In this document: positions 44,536 to 56,621 of the stretch, piece after piece | Layout: each line of letters begins with the position of its first letter | Position numbering within the stretch: the first letter of the stretch is position 1 | Origin: Diploptera punctata | Lineage: Eukaryota > Arthropoda > Insecta > Blattodea > Blaberidae | Direction: 5' to 3' | Assembly: GCA_030220185.1 (NCBI GenBank) | Contig: JASPKZ010001601.1 | Location: 124,001 to 188,000, forward strand | Length of the DNA: 64,000 nt | Notes under the pieces: model-generated | What the model saw: the letters and a program-made list of their open reading frames with translations, nothing else | What the model was told of the DNA's origin: nothing | Database searches by the model: none | Translations under genes and position numbers: made by a program

Positions 44536-44688
44536 AATAATGCTATAGCTGTGTGGAGTCCCTTCATGTCTTCTTCAGGTAGAAGCCATACATTGTGTAT
44601 TTGTGAATGATGATTCATTGCAATTGAATGTGGGAGCAGTAGAGTAAGGTAAAGGAAGGATCTCTGCTTGGATGGGAATGAAGCCTGG

Positions 44689-44760
44689 ATTAGCTCAGTG
44701 GTCAGAACATTAGCACGGAAAGCTAAAGGTTCGGGGTTCGATTCGCGGTTCAGGCAAAAA
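44689..44760 (+). repeat. tRNA-like sequence
   Basis: gcctggattagctcagtggtcagaac ... box B ggttcgattcg ... ggttcaggc, followed by a poly-A run. The outer bases gcctg...caggc pair, but the internal arms are degraded. Probably a SINE head or tRNA pseudogene. Confidence 0.5.
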
Positions 44761-44849
44761 AAAATTCTCTTTACCATTGATTTACAATAACTTGAAATAC
44801 AGTTCATTCGCTGAAATGGCAGATCATATTAGCATAAATACTGTAAACA

Positions 44850-46254
44850 TATAAACAAAATATCCTTAACAAGTAGATTAGGGGTGCTTCGGTGAGATCC
44901 TGTGATGGGCCAAAATGTAGGGACAAAAATTTAAAATGAAGAGAAACAAAAACGTTCCAGCAAACATGAGTCCGGAAATTAACCGGTTACAAGATGAGAT
45001 TTCTTTGCCAATTGTGACTCGCTAATATTAAGAACCAATGCCAAAAAAATCCGTTACAATTTAATTTAATTTAGCAATGACGAGACAAGCAGAGTGATGC
45101 CTGAACCCTGCATGTTCTCTACGTACGCTGCGGGATACATGCCTATAAGGCTGGTGAGCAAAAACTTATTAATGCAATTGGGCAATCTCACGTGCGACAT
45201 GTTTTGTTTTCCCACACATGAAATGCATGTCTGGATATTGTAACAATGTACGACCTGCCTTGTGGTCAGATCTTCTCATGAAGCCTCGGGTACGTTTTCC
45301 GATCTGTTAACAGGAATTTTTGCTCAACTGCACTTCTACTAGCGCTTGATTTTTGTTATATTGTTGTAAACTATAGCTCTTCTTCTGTATTTACTAACAT
45401 TATTTAATATTTTAAACTTTTTGAAACAATTTTTATAACATTATTAGACAATTTTGAAGTATTTATTTAAATGTGCAAATCACAATATTATGACACTGTT
45501 AGACAATATTGTGATGCTAACTGCTACTTTCTCCACAGAGTATATTACTTAGTCTATGATTTTTCTATCGCTGTTTTGAGTTATCGCTGGTTGGATCAGC
45601 GTTAGGGAGTGATAAGTAAGTGTACACCCATTTTTAATAAACGTTTGGTAATTTTAATATTATTAATACATTCTTTAACATAGATTTGGGGTTTTATTCC
45701 AAATATTGGTCATTTAAATTTCATAGCGACGGATAGTAATCGAGGATGATAATCGATATGTGGTTCGATTCTGGGTCATCGCTGGATCTATAAACTCTGG
45801 CGCATGCGCACTGTTGTTCTATAGGACTTAGAAAATATTTCACGCTAGTTTAAGTGCAGTTTTTCCGGAAAGTTTCTTTAAATAGAATTATTCTTATGGT
45901 CCTCCATTACCCGAGATTTAGATATATAATCGAGGTTAATGTAATTCCGACCTCGGAAATGGATTACAGTTGTGCCAATGCCAGGAGAGAATGTCAGCAA
46001 CCTGATGGCTAAAAAATATTAATTGGAGCTTTTGTAGTCGTACGAGTATCTGTTTATATTAGAATTGCGTGTTTGTCTCGCGATGAAATTGTCGCTACTT
46101 TAGTTGTAATTAGTACTCAGTATTCAGCGAACCCCAATCAGCAAAAAAAAAAAATGATACAGGTCCCATGTTTACTGGCCTTTTTCATTTTCACTTCTCA
46201 TCCATAGAACGTCACTTGCCTATAGGCCCTATATATGTAAGGAATATGTAACAT
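44850..46254. other. intron, mostly unrecognised
   Basis: No gene seen. 45795-45880 resembles one end of TIR element O; 45905-46010 resembles the tail of S2 in inverse order and is too diverged to call. Confidence 0.4.
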
Positions 46255-46640
46255 ACATGACAAGTAAATTAATTGAGCAAAACAAGAAATGGGGATTAAA
46301 TGTAAGGATTAAGAAGGACAAATATTTCAAAACAGAACTGGAGAATGAAGAGAAATTATAATGTGAAAATGTGGAGAAAAAAAAATTATGAATTCAAACA
46401 TTTAGGATCAATTTTAGGATCAGATGGGAAAAGTTATTGTGAAATTGAGAAATAATGAAGGAAGAAAAGTAATTGGAATGTTAAATTCAGAGACCTGGAC
46501 TGTAGGTAGACAGCGAACAAAGAAATGATTGACAACAGAGATAGGTTTTTGGAGAATGGCAACAAGAAAATCAAGAAAGGAGAAAATTAGGAACCAGAAA
46601 ATTAGAGAAATAATTAATATCAAATATAATATTTAATATA
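46255..46640 (+). mobile_element. RTE-like LINE fragment
   Basis: Around 46540-46625 it reads FWRMATRKSRKEKIRNQKIR, EIINIKY. Upstream, NKKWGLNVRIKKDKYF and EFKHLGSILGSDG can be seen across stops. Decayed family H-like copy. Confidence 0.7.
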
Positions 46641-46720
46641 AGAACGAGGATTAAAATGGTTACGCACGCGCACTGCAAATGTCTTGAAAATCATCTGACA
46701 CGAATAAATTGATATAACGG

Positions 46721-46721
<1 letters not shown>

Positions 46722-46760
<39 letters not shown>
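46722..46760. repeat. (ATT)n microsatellite
   Basis: About 13 ATT units between two RTE-like fragments. Confidence 0.95.
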
Positions 46761-46762
<2 letters not shown>

Positions 46763-47490
46763 TAGAAAATTAATACAAGAATATAGTTTATGGGGTTTAA
46801 AGATCAATATGGATGAATCTAGATATATGACAATAGGGGATCTTCCTCAAGATTTAATACTAGAAGAAAATTTAGGGACAATTAAATACACTGAAGAATA
46901 TAAGTATTTGGGAATTAAAGTTACTAAAGATGGAAAACAAGAAACAGGATCAATACAGGAAAGTATGCTATATCTGCCCTAAATGGAATAGTATGGGACA
47001 AACATATCTTCAAAGAAACAAAAAAAAAACTATTTTTAATACAATAATCAGAAGCATTATTACCGATGGAGCTGATGTGTGAGCTTTAGTTACACAAATG
47101 AAAAAAAAAAAATTGCTCGCCACTGAAATGGACTACTGGAGACGTGCTGCAAGAATATCCAGGAACGATAAAATCAGAAATTCGTATATAAAAGAAAAAA
47201 TGCAGGTACAATATTCAATATTAGATTTTATAAAGAAGAAACAATTAAATTGGTACAGACACATTAGAAGGGTGGAAGAAGGAAAACTACCTAAGATAAT
47301 CATGGATTGGGAACCACAGGGAAGGAAAAAGAAGAGTAGACCAAATATTACGTGGATTCAGGGAATCAATGAAACTAAGAGGGAATGGGAAATAGAAGAA
47401 GATATATGGATGAACAGACAAGAATGGAAAAATGTGTTGAAACAAATGTGTGAACATGGGTACCAGAAAAATGTATATTCATTGTAAAAG
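46763..47490 (+). mobile_element. RTE-H LINE, 5'-truncated copy
   Basis: Reads KINMDESRYMTIGDLPQDLI, YKYLGIKVTKDG, then after frameshifts ATEMDYWRRAARISRNDKIR, QLNWYRHIRRVEEGKLPK, RPNITWIQGINETKREW to the stop near 47488, with a long (ATT)n tail (47510-47617). Confidence 0.83.
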
Positions 47491-47509
47491 CCGGAATAAT
47501 AATAAAAAA

Positions 47510-47592
<83 letters not shown>

Positions 47593-47617
47593 TATTATTA
47601 TTATTATTATTATTAAC
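47510..47617. repeat. (ATT)n microsatellite
   Basis: About 100 bp of ATT repeats forming the tail of RTE-H; the open frames of Ile and Leu here are artefacts. Confidence 0.95.
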
Positions 47618-48344
47618 TACTCTCAGAAATAATATAAAGGCATATTCAAAATGAAACAAATATAAAAGATCAGCGATTGTAATAAAATATTCAAACTTCT
47701 GAAATTTAAAACATTACATAGCGTCACCACATTAACTTGCTACTTGTTATATAATGTACCCAATATTCATAATATTATTACGCTTTTAAAAATAAAAATG
47801 CATTAAATCCAATCGCAACTCAGCGATTAAGGAAAAAGAACGCATTGCAATTTCCAGCTATAAGCTATCAAAAGAACTAAGTAAAACAAGAAAATAAACT
47901 TAAATAAAATTATACAATACCAACACATTTTGCTTGTGTATAGTGAATGATGGATAATTAAATCAAAACGATTAAAGGAAAATAAACTGATGTTCTTTAA
48001 ATATGCGATAGTTTACACGTGGAGTGAAATGCAGACATCAAAGAGTGAAAATGTAAAGAGAAACAATAACCAATTAACTAAATCTCTGGCGAGGCACGTC
48101 CAGAGGACATGGCAGCTACCTACTTACCTTGTAAATATATCACAACACAATGTTACTTTTTCTTTTTTCTGCTCAACATTTTCGAATTTCATTGGCTTAT
48201 TATTGCAAAATGAAAATATATGTTTCTTCACATGTTGATGTTGGTTGGTATCCAATACAAAATGTTACAAATTCAAACATACAATACATTCCCATTCCGT
48301 GTAAAATACGGTAAGAGAAACACGCACAAGCAATATCGTTACAA
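47618..48344. other. AT-rich intron, nothing recognised
   Basis: No shared repeat or convincing coding frame. Confidence 0.4.
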
Positions 48345-49060
48345 GAACTATTTAACTCACGCCCCAAATGGGAGTCAATGACCAATCACATTTCAATGAT
48401 TTTTTATTTACAACCAATAACAGCCGTGTTTCGCCTAGAATTTGCCAACTAAACTTTATCATAATAAAGAAACCACCTCCTTTTTAACATTCTGAATAGG
48501 TCATAGTATTATTTTGCAGTGACTGACTCTTTAAGAAATACGGCTACCAGATTGTATATATACTGCATGAATGTCAACACGTAGCGCATGCGGGAGTTAA
48601 TATAAAAACATTTGTAGCAATTGATTATACCACTAAAAAAAAAAAAGAAACCACTGTTTGCACTTTTTTTAAATGTATTTTTTTCTCATGTAGTAACATT
48701 CCAGAAAAATATAATTGCATTTTTACATCATAGGACATCAGAAATTAATTAATATACAGATTGATGTGTTTCATTTCTTCTCCACTAGAGTGCATTCTTA
48801 CAATATTGCGTTCCTTTCGCAATAAATAATATGATCTGGTTCCAGTGACGAACAAAAGAAGCAGATGAAGCGTACCAATCGTTCCTCATGTGTTTTCAAA
48901 CATCGCCGCTTACATTAAATATATGAATATTTTAAAATAACTATATTTAAATAATGATTTGTGAGTAAACAGCTTAATTTTATTCGTTAAATAGTCCTAA
49001 CAAATGCCACTCTTGATTTCCAAATTCTCTAGATAAATTCACTCGTGGCATAAATTATCA
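48345..49060 (+). repeat. repeat N, long copy
   Basis: Second long copy, about 700 bp matching 40850-41605, but missing the second half of the terminal palindrome: it ends caaattctctagataaattc then actcgtggcat. Confidence 0.8.
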
Positions 49061-49581
49061 AAATTGTCGACTTTTAATTCACTTTCTTATAGCTAGAATT
49101 AACCCAAGACCAAAGAGGATATTTGGCATTATAAGGTGTGCAGTAATTTCTCATGCGTGTAGGACCTGGCGTGTAGGACAGACTTAACACCATAGCGTAG
49201 ATTTCAATTCCACTCATTTCCATAATACTGGGAGAGCGCAATGGATATTTCAAGTTGCGGTGCTCAGGATACTTTGCCCTCCCAATGTTAATAAAAAGAT
49301 TAATAATAAATACTTTCTCACTACTTTGAGTAGGCCTATGTCCACCGCTGTGGTCTCGAGGTAGCGTGCTGCCTTGTCACGCAGCGGGCCCGGGTTCGAT
49401 CCCCGGTCGGGGCACGTTTTCTGGGTGAGGCTTTTATTGCCGTTTTTCCTCACCTGAAAGACAAATGTCATGAAAACTTTAAGGCCCAAACGGTCCCCGA
49501 AATCATATGGCCATCATCATCATCATCCTTATCATTATCAGCAACATCCTTCACCGGTGTGAAAAGCAACGGGAAGCTACC

Positions 49582-50425
49582 TTACTTACTTACTTACTTA
49601 CTCACTGGCACTATCGAACCCGTAGGTTCATGGCCGCGCGGACATAAGCTCTCCATACATCCCTATCCTGAGCTAATGCTTTCCAATCATTCCCTGTATA
49701 ATCTACTTCCCTCAAATCATAGTTAATGTTGTTCTCCCACCTCATTCTTGGTCTACCAACTGGGCGTTTTCCCTCTAAGCTTTCCTACAAGAAGTTTCCA
49801 AGCACGTCCTTCACTCCCCATACGTGCAACATGTCCTGCCCATCGCAGTCTACGAGACTTAACTGTTCTTATTATATCTGGCTTCCTATAAAGACCATGT
49901 AGTTCACTGTTATGCAGTCTTCTCCATTCACCTGTCTGTTCATCTCTCTTTGGTCCGAAATTTTTTTTCCTAAGAACTTTATTCTGAAAAACTCGTAATC
50001 TCATTTCCTCCCTCGAAGTAAGAGTCCATGTTTCGCATCCATATAATATAACTGGTAGAATAATAGTTTTATATATTTTCAGTTTAACGTTTTTTGAAAG
50101 GAGTTGGGACATCAAGAGTCTCTGCAATGCATAATAGCACGCATTTCCAGAATTGAGCCTATGTTTAATTTCTTTGTGCATCTCATTCCTGTTTGTGATT
50201 ATTGTTCCTAGGTATTTGAATTCAGCCACTTCCTCAAAATTTCCCTCATTTGTCATTAACTGTCCATTTCCATTATATACTGAACTTCTACGTGTGACCA
50301 TATATTTAGTTTTATTGATATTTACTTCCAGTCCTAATTTCATAGTGTTACTCAGTAGTGTGTGCGTGTTGTCCTTTAGTATCTCCTCGCTATCGGCCAA
50401 TAATACTACATCATCAGCATAAATT
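49582..50425 (-). mobile_element. RTE-A LINE, 5'-truncated, in S1
   Basis: Reverse copy of the last 0.84 kb of RTE-A, with a 215-codon open stretch (MADSEEILKDNTHTLLSNTM to ARMGSEGRAW). Flanked by a perfect 9-bp duplication gaagctacc (49573-49581 and 50426-50434). Confidence 0.92.
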
Positions 50426-50670
50426 GAAGCTACCAGACCTATAATTCCCTAGTAAAGCTGCAAGCATCCCTCCATGGTATCTTTACCTTGTCGTGGTGGA
50501 GTGGCTTGTGTGCTTAAATGATCCTGAGAGCTATGCCGGCGGTAGCATTGCTGCCGATAGGGTTACCCATGCCGGACTGGTCGAAGGTGATAAGCCAGAC
50601 GAAATAAGTACCTTGGTCGAAAGAGTGACGATCTTTCACCGTAAAAATACAACCGTCAAGAAATGCGGTC

Positions 50671-51684
50671 ATGGGTTCTACTGGGGTAAAATTTTCCGGA
50701 GGTCAAATAGTCCCCCATTCGGTTCTCCGGGCGGGGACTACTTCAGGGAACCCATGCCAAAGGCTCAAACACAGGGACATGTTCCTAGGAACATGGAATG
50801 TTAGGACTTTATACAATAGCGGGGCACTAGAGATATTAACGCGGGAATTGGATAAATCGCCCTTGGATATAGTCGCTTTACAGGAAGTTAGGTGGCCAGG
50901 AGAAGGTAGTCAGGAATCAGGAAGCTTTGCATTATACTATGGGGGTGCAGAAAGACCTGCATTTGGAACGGGTTTTTTAGTCAGAAGGAGGATCCTATCC
51001 GCTATCCGAGATATTAAGTTTGTTAGTGATAGGATATCATACATAATTCTAAAGGGTAAACGACATGATTTTATAATTGTAAATGTACATGCCCCCACAG
51101 AAGATAAAGATGACAAGATCAAGGATGAGTTCTATGACGAATTAGAATGCTTATTTGATAGCCTTTCACGATATCATATGAAAATTGTCTTAGGAGATTT
51201 TAATGCAAAAGTGGGGCGGGAAGATATATTCAAACCAACAATAGGCAAATTCAGTCTTCATGAAGATAGTAACGACAACGGGGTTAGATTAGTCACATTT
51301 GCCACATCAAAGAATCTCATTGTTAAGAGCACAACATTTCAGCATAAGGATATTCATAAATACACCTGGACGTCCCCAGATGGAGAAACTCGGAACCAGA
51401 TAGATCATGTATTAGTGGATAAACGCTGGCACAGTAGCATCATCGGTGTTAAATCAGTTAGAGGGACAGACTGCAATTCGGATCATCATCTGGTCAGAGT
51501 GAAAATCAGACAACGGCTATCGCTTATGAGAGGAACAAACGCTAAAGATGATTCTGTAAAATATGAATTAAAAAACTTGAAAAATGATGAAATGCGGCAA
51601 GAATACCAAATCAAAATTGCTAATAGATTTGAAGTACTGGATCTTCAGATGACAATGTGGCAAACGAAGAAGAAACTGATATAA
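50671..51684 (+). pseudogene. RTE-A apurinic-type endonuclease domain
   Basis: An open stretch of 337 codons. The EEP/APE domain starts at TWNVRTLYN (about 50788). Catalytic landmarks are visible: N in TWNVR, E in IVALQEVRW, GDFNAKVG, NQIDHVLV and the final SDHH. In RTE/BovB-type elements this enzyme nicks the target DNA so that the 3' end primes reverse transcription. The frame breaks at about 51650, where the downstream part of the polyprotein continues in another frame. Upstream, 50493-50670 is a leader without recognisable domain. Confidence 0.9.
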
Positions 51685-52031
51685 ATAAAGAATGGGAGGC
51701 TATAAGAGATACTATTAAATTGTCAGCATCAGAAAGCATTGGTTGTTTAAAAAAGAGGCAAAACAAGAAATGGTTTGATGAGGAATGTGCCGACATCGTA
51801 AAGAAAAGAAAGCTAGCAAAAATGAAATGGTTACATGAGCCAAATGAGGTAAATTTAGAGCAATTGGGTAGTGTTAGACGGGAAACCACCAAGTTACTAA
51901 AGAGTAAGAAGAGGGAATATTTGAGAGAGAAGATTAATTATCTTGAAATGAATGCAAAAAATAGGAACATTAGAGAATTATATCAGGGAATTAGTATAGA
52001 GAAGAAGGGTTTCAGGCTAGAACAAACATAA
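51657..52031 (+). pseudogene. RTE-A linker region between EN and RT
   Basis: Reads NKEWEAIRDTIKLSASESIG, KKRQNKKWFDEECADIVKKR, KSKKREYLREKINYLE, IRELYQGISIEKKGF. This is the Lys/Glu-rich helical connector typical between endonuclease and reverse transcriptase in these elements. It ends in a stop/shift before the RT. Confidence 0.85.
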
Positions 52032-52050
52032 TTCGAATGAAAATGGGGAT

Positions 52051-53445
52051 ATGATTGCAGATTCCAAGAGTATATTAAATAGATGGAAAAGTTATTTTAA
52101 TCAGCTATTAAATGTACATACAGAACAGGACATTGAGGAGGATAAGTTACAGACAGCAGAAATGCTAGTCGCAGAGCCAACTGCATTAGAGGTTGAAATG
52201 GCAATTGAAAAATTGAAGATGTATAAAGCATCAGGTTCAGATGAGATCCCAGCAGAACTGATAAAATCAGGGGGAGAAAAATTGATGGACAAGATACGCT
52301 GGTTGCTTAGTATGATTTGGGAAAAAGAAGCTCTTCCAGATGAATGGAAGGAATCAATTATCGTACCAATTTATAAGAAAGGAGATAAAACTGATTGCAA
52401 CAACTATAGGGGCATCTCATTACTTTCAACTTCGTACAAAATTCTAACAAATATATTAGTAAGCAGACTTACTCCCTATATTGATGACATTCTAGGAGAT
52501 CATCAATGTGCATTTAGAAGAAACAAGTCTACAACAGATCAGATTTTTAGTATAAGACAGATTTTAGAAAAGAAATGGGAATATAATGGTACTGTACATC
52601 AACTATATGTAGACTTCAAAAAAGCATATGATTCAATTAAGAGGGAGAAGTTATATAGTATCCTGCTGGAGTTCGGAATTCCTAAAAAGTTAGTTAGACT
52701 TATACGAATGTGTCTAAATGGCTCAATGAGTAGGGTGCGTGTAGGCAAACAGTTTTCAGAAACTTTTGAAATCCAGAATGGGTTGAAGCAAGGAGATGCA
52801 CTATCTCCTCTACTATTTAATTTTGTACTAGAGCATGCCATTAAATCTTTAGAGAATGAGGAAGGCCTACAACTGAATGGTATTAATAAGCTGTTAGTTT
52901 ATGCTGATGATGTAGTACTACTGGCCGATAGCGAGGAGATACTAAAGGCCAACACGCACACACTATTGAGTAACACTAAGAAATTAGGACTGGAAGTAAA
53001 TATCAGTAAAACTAAATATATGGTCACACGTAGAAATACATTATATAATGGAAATGGACAGCTAATGACAAATGAGGGAAATTTTGAGGAATTGGCTGAA
53101 TTCAAATACCTAGGAACAATAATCACAAATAGGAATGAGATGCACAAAGAAATTATACATAGGCTCAATTCTGGAAATGCATGCTATTATGCATTGCAGA
53201 GACTTTTGATGTCCCAACTCCTTTCAAAAAATGTTAAGCTGAAAATATATAAAACTATTATTCTACCAGTTATATTATATGGGTGCGAAACATGGACTCT
53301 TACTTTAAGGAGGAAAGGAGATTACGAGTATTTGAGAATAAAGTTCTTAGGAAAATTTTTGGACCAAAGAGAGATGAACAGACAGGTGAATGGAGAAGAC
53401 TACATAACAATGAACTACATGGTCTTTATAGGAGGCCAGATATAA
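52051..53445 (+). pseudogene. RTE-A reverse transcriptase
   Basis: A 464-codon open frame. RT motifs in order: AIEKLKMYKASGSDEIPAEL (motif 1/2a), PDEWKESIIVPIYKKGDKTD, NNYRGISLLSTSYKIL, QCAFRRNKSTTDQIFSIRQI, QLYVDFKKAYDSIKRE (motif A, FxxAYD), NGLKQGDALSPLLFNFVLEH (motif B), LLVYADDVVLLADS (motif C, YADD), then EFKYLGTIITNR and the YGCETWT thumb region. The catalytic Asp residues of A and C are intact. A 1-base loss near 53308 shifts the frame, so the last 46 codons are out of frame. Confidence 0.93.
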
Positions 53446-53705
53446 TAAGAACAGTTAAGTCCCGTAGACTGCGATGGGCAGGACATGTTGCGCGTATGGG
53501 GAATGAAAGACGTGCATGGAAACTTCTTGTAGGAAAGCCAGAAGGAAAACGCCCAGTTGGTAGACCAAGAATGAGGTGGGAGAACAACATTAACTATGAT
53601 TTGAGGGAAGTAGATTATACAGGGAATGATTGGAAAGCATTAGCTCAGGATAGGGATGTATGGAGAGCTTATGTCCGTGCGGCCATGAACCTACGGGTTC
53701 GATAG
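53283..53705 (+). pseudogene. RTE-A C-terminal block
   Basis: Continuation after the frame break: VLRKIFGPKRDEQTGEWRRL, RRLRWAGHVARMGNERRAW, GKRPVGRPRMRWENNINYDL, WRAYVRAAMNLRVR and stop. This W.GH..RM...GRPR.RW segment is the part most often kept in truncated copies. Confidence 0.9.
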
Positions 53706-53795
53706 TGCCAGTGAGTAAGTAAGTAAAGCTGCAAGCATAGCATGAAAATGCTATGATTGCAGTGAAGGACCTGCCTTCGGTAGAATTACTATGGA

Positions 53796-54289
53796 TGGAT
53801 GGATTTTGAGTAACAACTAGATATGTAGACTATAAACAATAAATTATTTTCGATTCGGTTTCGTACAGTAAGTTACATGTTGCTATTGTGATATCAGTTT
53901 GATAATCTGGATAAATACAAAGAAACAAACAAACAAACAGAAGTGGAGGCACAACTTTCCAAACAAACGCTAAATATACTACTTCATCACATAAATGAGC
54001 TCTCCAGATGGCACAGTGCCAACATCGAAGTGACCCACCGCGCCGTGCCAAGGTAGCCTACTGACGTCACATACGTAACATTGTCCAACTGCACCGGGGA
54101 AATACACAAACTATCCCCTTATTTTATCTACATTTTCTTTAATTTTTTGCAAACAAACTGATAAATGTGCCACGACAGTCAGTTGTCACTTACCTTACTG
54201 TTCCAAACTCTGCACACATATTTACCAAGTTATTATCAACACGTTTTCAAAATGTATCGGCTCATTACATTTAGGAACAAGATCACAAG
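53796..54289. other. intron, nothing recognised
   Basis: Moderately GC-richer patch at 54000-54110 without coding or repeat signal. Confidence 0.4.
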
Positions 54290-54720
54290 ACTCTTCTTTA
54301 CTTTTGATACCACAACACAGGACCTGTCTATACTCTGAATCTTACACAATATCTATGGCTAGAGCATGGAACTCACTTCCCAGTCATGTCAGGGACTGTC
54401 AATCGCTATCATTATTTTAAATACAAATTAACTGATATCTTAAGTTCCACACAATGAAAACATTAACTGCATAACAACTATATAGAGCATTCCATTAATA
54501 ATCATCTAGGAAGCTACTTACTTTATTTTATATCATTTTAATTTATTATATTCCATGTTTTTGTTAGTATTAGATCACATCATCATTGTATTTTGTTTAG
54601 TCTGTATTTTAATAATATCTTAAAATTGTAATATGTACGTAATTTTTGTATAATTCTACTATTCGCTGGTTGAGTGGAAGAGAAGGCCTTATGGCCTTAA
54701 CTCTGCCAGCTAAAATAAAG

Positions 54721-54757
<37 letters not shown>

Positions 54758-54760
54758 GTC
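54290..54760 (+). mobile_element. Jockey/CR1-like LINE 3' end (relative of L)
   Basis: Reads YTISMARAWNSLPSHVRDCQ (C-terminal motif), then a 3' UTR ending gttgagtggaagagaaggcc and an (ATT)n tail at 54723-54758. The ORF end differs from L at 7540, so this is a related family. Confidence 0.75.
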
Positions 54761-54797
54761 TTATATGGAAATGTTTTACTTTCATAATTATGATGTC

Positions 54798-55203
54798 AGT
54801 CGGCCGCGGTGGTCTAGTGGTTATGCTCCTTGCCTCTGGTCCCGAGGGTCACGGGTTCAAACCCGGCCGGGGTCGATGGGTTTTTTTAGGATGGAATAAT
54901 CCAAGGAGCAAGTCCTGCGGGAGTGACTTTAAGCCGTGGGTCCCGAGTCTGAAGATTTTCAGGCTCGTAAAAGATCCTTAAGCCTGAATGAAAAGGCCTC
55001 TAAGCAAAATTTACCGAATTTTCCCGTCCTAGTACTACCTTGGTTTCCTAGATGTCAGTATGAGGCGGAACGCTGACCACGGACCACTCAAATGACATCT
55101 ATACGAAAACAAGTGTAACTAAAAATTAGTGTGGTTCAAATTCTTCCCTGCAGGGGGAGAGCGCCTAAATCTCTGTTAAGGGAATCTTACATGATAGAAG
55201 AAG
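54798..55203 (+). mobile_element. SINE S4, full reference copy
   Basis: A 406-bp element: tRNA-like head cggtggtctagtggttatgc with box B ggttcaaacccgg, body gactttaagccgtgggtccc, tail tgatagaagaag. It is flanked by a perfect 12-bp duplication aattatgatgtc (54786-54797 and 55204-55215). Confidence 0.93.
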
Positions 55204-55279
55204 AATTATGATGTCCTGGGTTCAAATATTTTATATTTCATTCGCCAAACCTACATTAAATCAAAATATATTTTTAATC

Positions 55280-55588
55280 TTCTTCTTCTTCTACTACTAC
55301 TTCATGAAATTAGGCCTTTTGGCCTGTTTTCACATCAAGTGGGATTTAATGAATCTTCCCATCTAGTAAATGGGCGTCCAACATTTCTATGTCCTATTGG
55401 TTTGTACTTTAATAACAGCTGAGAGAGTCTATCTGTAGGCATTCTTTTAACATGTTCATACCAGTTGTTTCTCATGTTGTCAATTCTATTTGTTAAATTT
55501 AAAATATTTAAGTCTTTCTAATATCTTCATTTCTTTTTCTGTCCAAAATTGTCACACCTGCTACAGAACGTAAGAACTTCATTTCTGC
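55280..55588 (-). mobile_element. RTE-like LINE 3' fragment
   Basis: The minus strand reads AEMKFLRSVAGVTILDRKRN, EDIRK and, in shifted frames, NNWYEHVKRM-type and GRPIY-type remnants. It ends in a GAA-rich tail (plus-strand cttcttcttctactac). Confidence 0.7.
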
Positions 55589-55589
55589 T

Positions 55590-55879
55590 TACTTACTTAC
55601 TTTCTCACTGACACTATAGAACCCGTAGGTTCATGACCGCACGGACATAAGCTCTCCATACATCCCTATGCTGAGCTAATGCTTTCCAATCATTCCCTGT
55701 ATAATCTACTTCCCTCAAATCATAGTTAATGTTATTCTCCCACCTCATTCTTGGTCTACCAGCTGGGCGTTTTCCCTCTGGCTTTCCTACAAGAAGCTTC
55801 CATGGACGTCTTTCTTTCCCCATACGCGCAACATGTCTTGCCTATCGCAGTCTACGAGACTTAACTGTTCTTATTATAT
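55590..55879 (-). mobile_element. RTE-A LINE, 3' fragment next to PLE1
   Basis: Minus-strand GKERRPWKLLVGKPEGKRPA, GRPRMRWENNINYDLREVDY. It stops at gttcttattatat, exactly where the Penelope-like element begins. The RTE-A sequence does not resume on the far side. Confidence 0.88.
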
Positions 55880-55963
55880 TTGAATGCAGCTTTCACGGCC
55901 GGTAATCATGATGTTGAGTGATTCCGGTTTCTGTGCCGTGGTCCACAGTTGGTGTTGATACCA

Positions 55964-56004
55964 GACGTTTCGCCCTCAACTGCGGAGGGCATCTTCAGTG
56001 GCGA
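55964..56004 (-). ncRNA. hammerhead-like ribozyme, PLE1 left arm
   Basis: Minus strand: helix I strand GCCA, core CTGAAGA, helix II GCCCTC / GAGGGC with loop CGCAGTT, GAAA, short helix III with ACGT, cleavage triplet GTC, then TGGT pairing with GCCA. One extra T separates the core from helix II, a departure from the canonical fold. Same motif as 57996-58038. Confidence 0.65.
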
Positions 56005-56239
56005 GTGCTTCTAGGCGTGTTTCCTGGTCGGAAGCTCTACTTAGAGTGGACGCTGCGGGTGTTGTTTGATACTAGTGGGGGAGCAGGGTGAGCGGGCGTG
56101 GCTCTTGCTGATTGGCTAATGGTCGTCTCCTTGTTGTCCTAGTGTTGATGCATTTATTTTCTAGTGTACGGTACCAGGCCTTAGACAGTTTATATACCTT
56201 CCTCTTTTCTGTTAATATTTTCCTTATGCTTGTGTATTT

Positions 56240-56620
56240 CTATAGCCTCTCGATATAATCTAGGGAAATAATAGGAAGTGTGGCTAAAACTTGTGTATCA
56301 TCGAATAGAATCTGGTGTCCATTCATAATGGCATGTTCTGCTACAGCCGATTTATCCATTTCTCCTTGTCTGCAGTTTCTTTTGTGTTCTGATAAACGGG
56401 TGGCTATACTTCTTTTTGTGGTCCCTATGTATGGTTTACCACACGAACAAGGAAGTCGATATACGCCGCAAGTGGAGAGAGGTGGCCGAGGATCCTTAGC
56501 TGAGCGAAGGCAGTCTTCTATTTTTCTTGTAGGTCTGTAAACTGTTTTTATGTTGTATTTTCGTAGGAGTTTTCCGATACGATCTGTGACTCTTTGTACA
56601 TATGGTAAGTAGGCTATGCT
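56240..56620 (-). pseudogene. PLE1 GIY-YIG endonuclease, inverted partial copy
   Basis: The minus strand reads SIAYLPYVQRVTDRIGKLL through CGVYRLPCSCGKPYIGTTKR and SEHKRNC to GHQILFDDTQVLA, the same as the right-arm copy; a 1-2 nt difference near 56280 then shifts the frame. It starts inside the linker, with no initiation codon of its own, so it is a structural duplicate, not a gene. Confidence 0.88.
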
Positions 56621-56621
56621 C

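Larger units (their letters stand above)
50468..53721 (+). mobile_element. RTE-A LINE, near full-length copy
   Basis: A 3.25-kb element from tccctccatggtatcttta-type 5' end to the gtgagtaagtaagta tail, inserted in S1 with a direct repeat agtaaagctgcaagcat (50451-50467 and 53722-53738); the shared gtaa with the tail makes the exact duplication 12-17 bp. It encodes an AP-type endonuclease, a reverse transcriptase and a C-terminal GRPR block in one order, as in RTE-clade LINEs with a single ORF, but at least three frame breaks (about 51650, 52030 and 53308) mean this copy cannot make the whole protein. It is the reference for all RTE-A fragments in the window. Confidence 0.93.
49340..53795 (+). 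mobile_element. SINE S1 split by two RTE-A insertions
   Basis: S1 pieces at 49340-49581 (head and body), 50426-50467 (gaagctaccagacctataat) and 53722-53795 (agctgcaagcatagcatgaa to ctatggatgg) together make one S1. The two gaps hold RTE-A copies in opposite orientations. Confidence 0.93.

Noticed and set aside
47450..47632. Ile/Leu-rich frame
   Set aside because: It is a translation of an (ATT)n microsatellite.
48127..48175. Possible minus-strand exon ending AAG/GTAAGT
   Set aside because: Short Lys-rich reading with no family match and the wrong phase.
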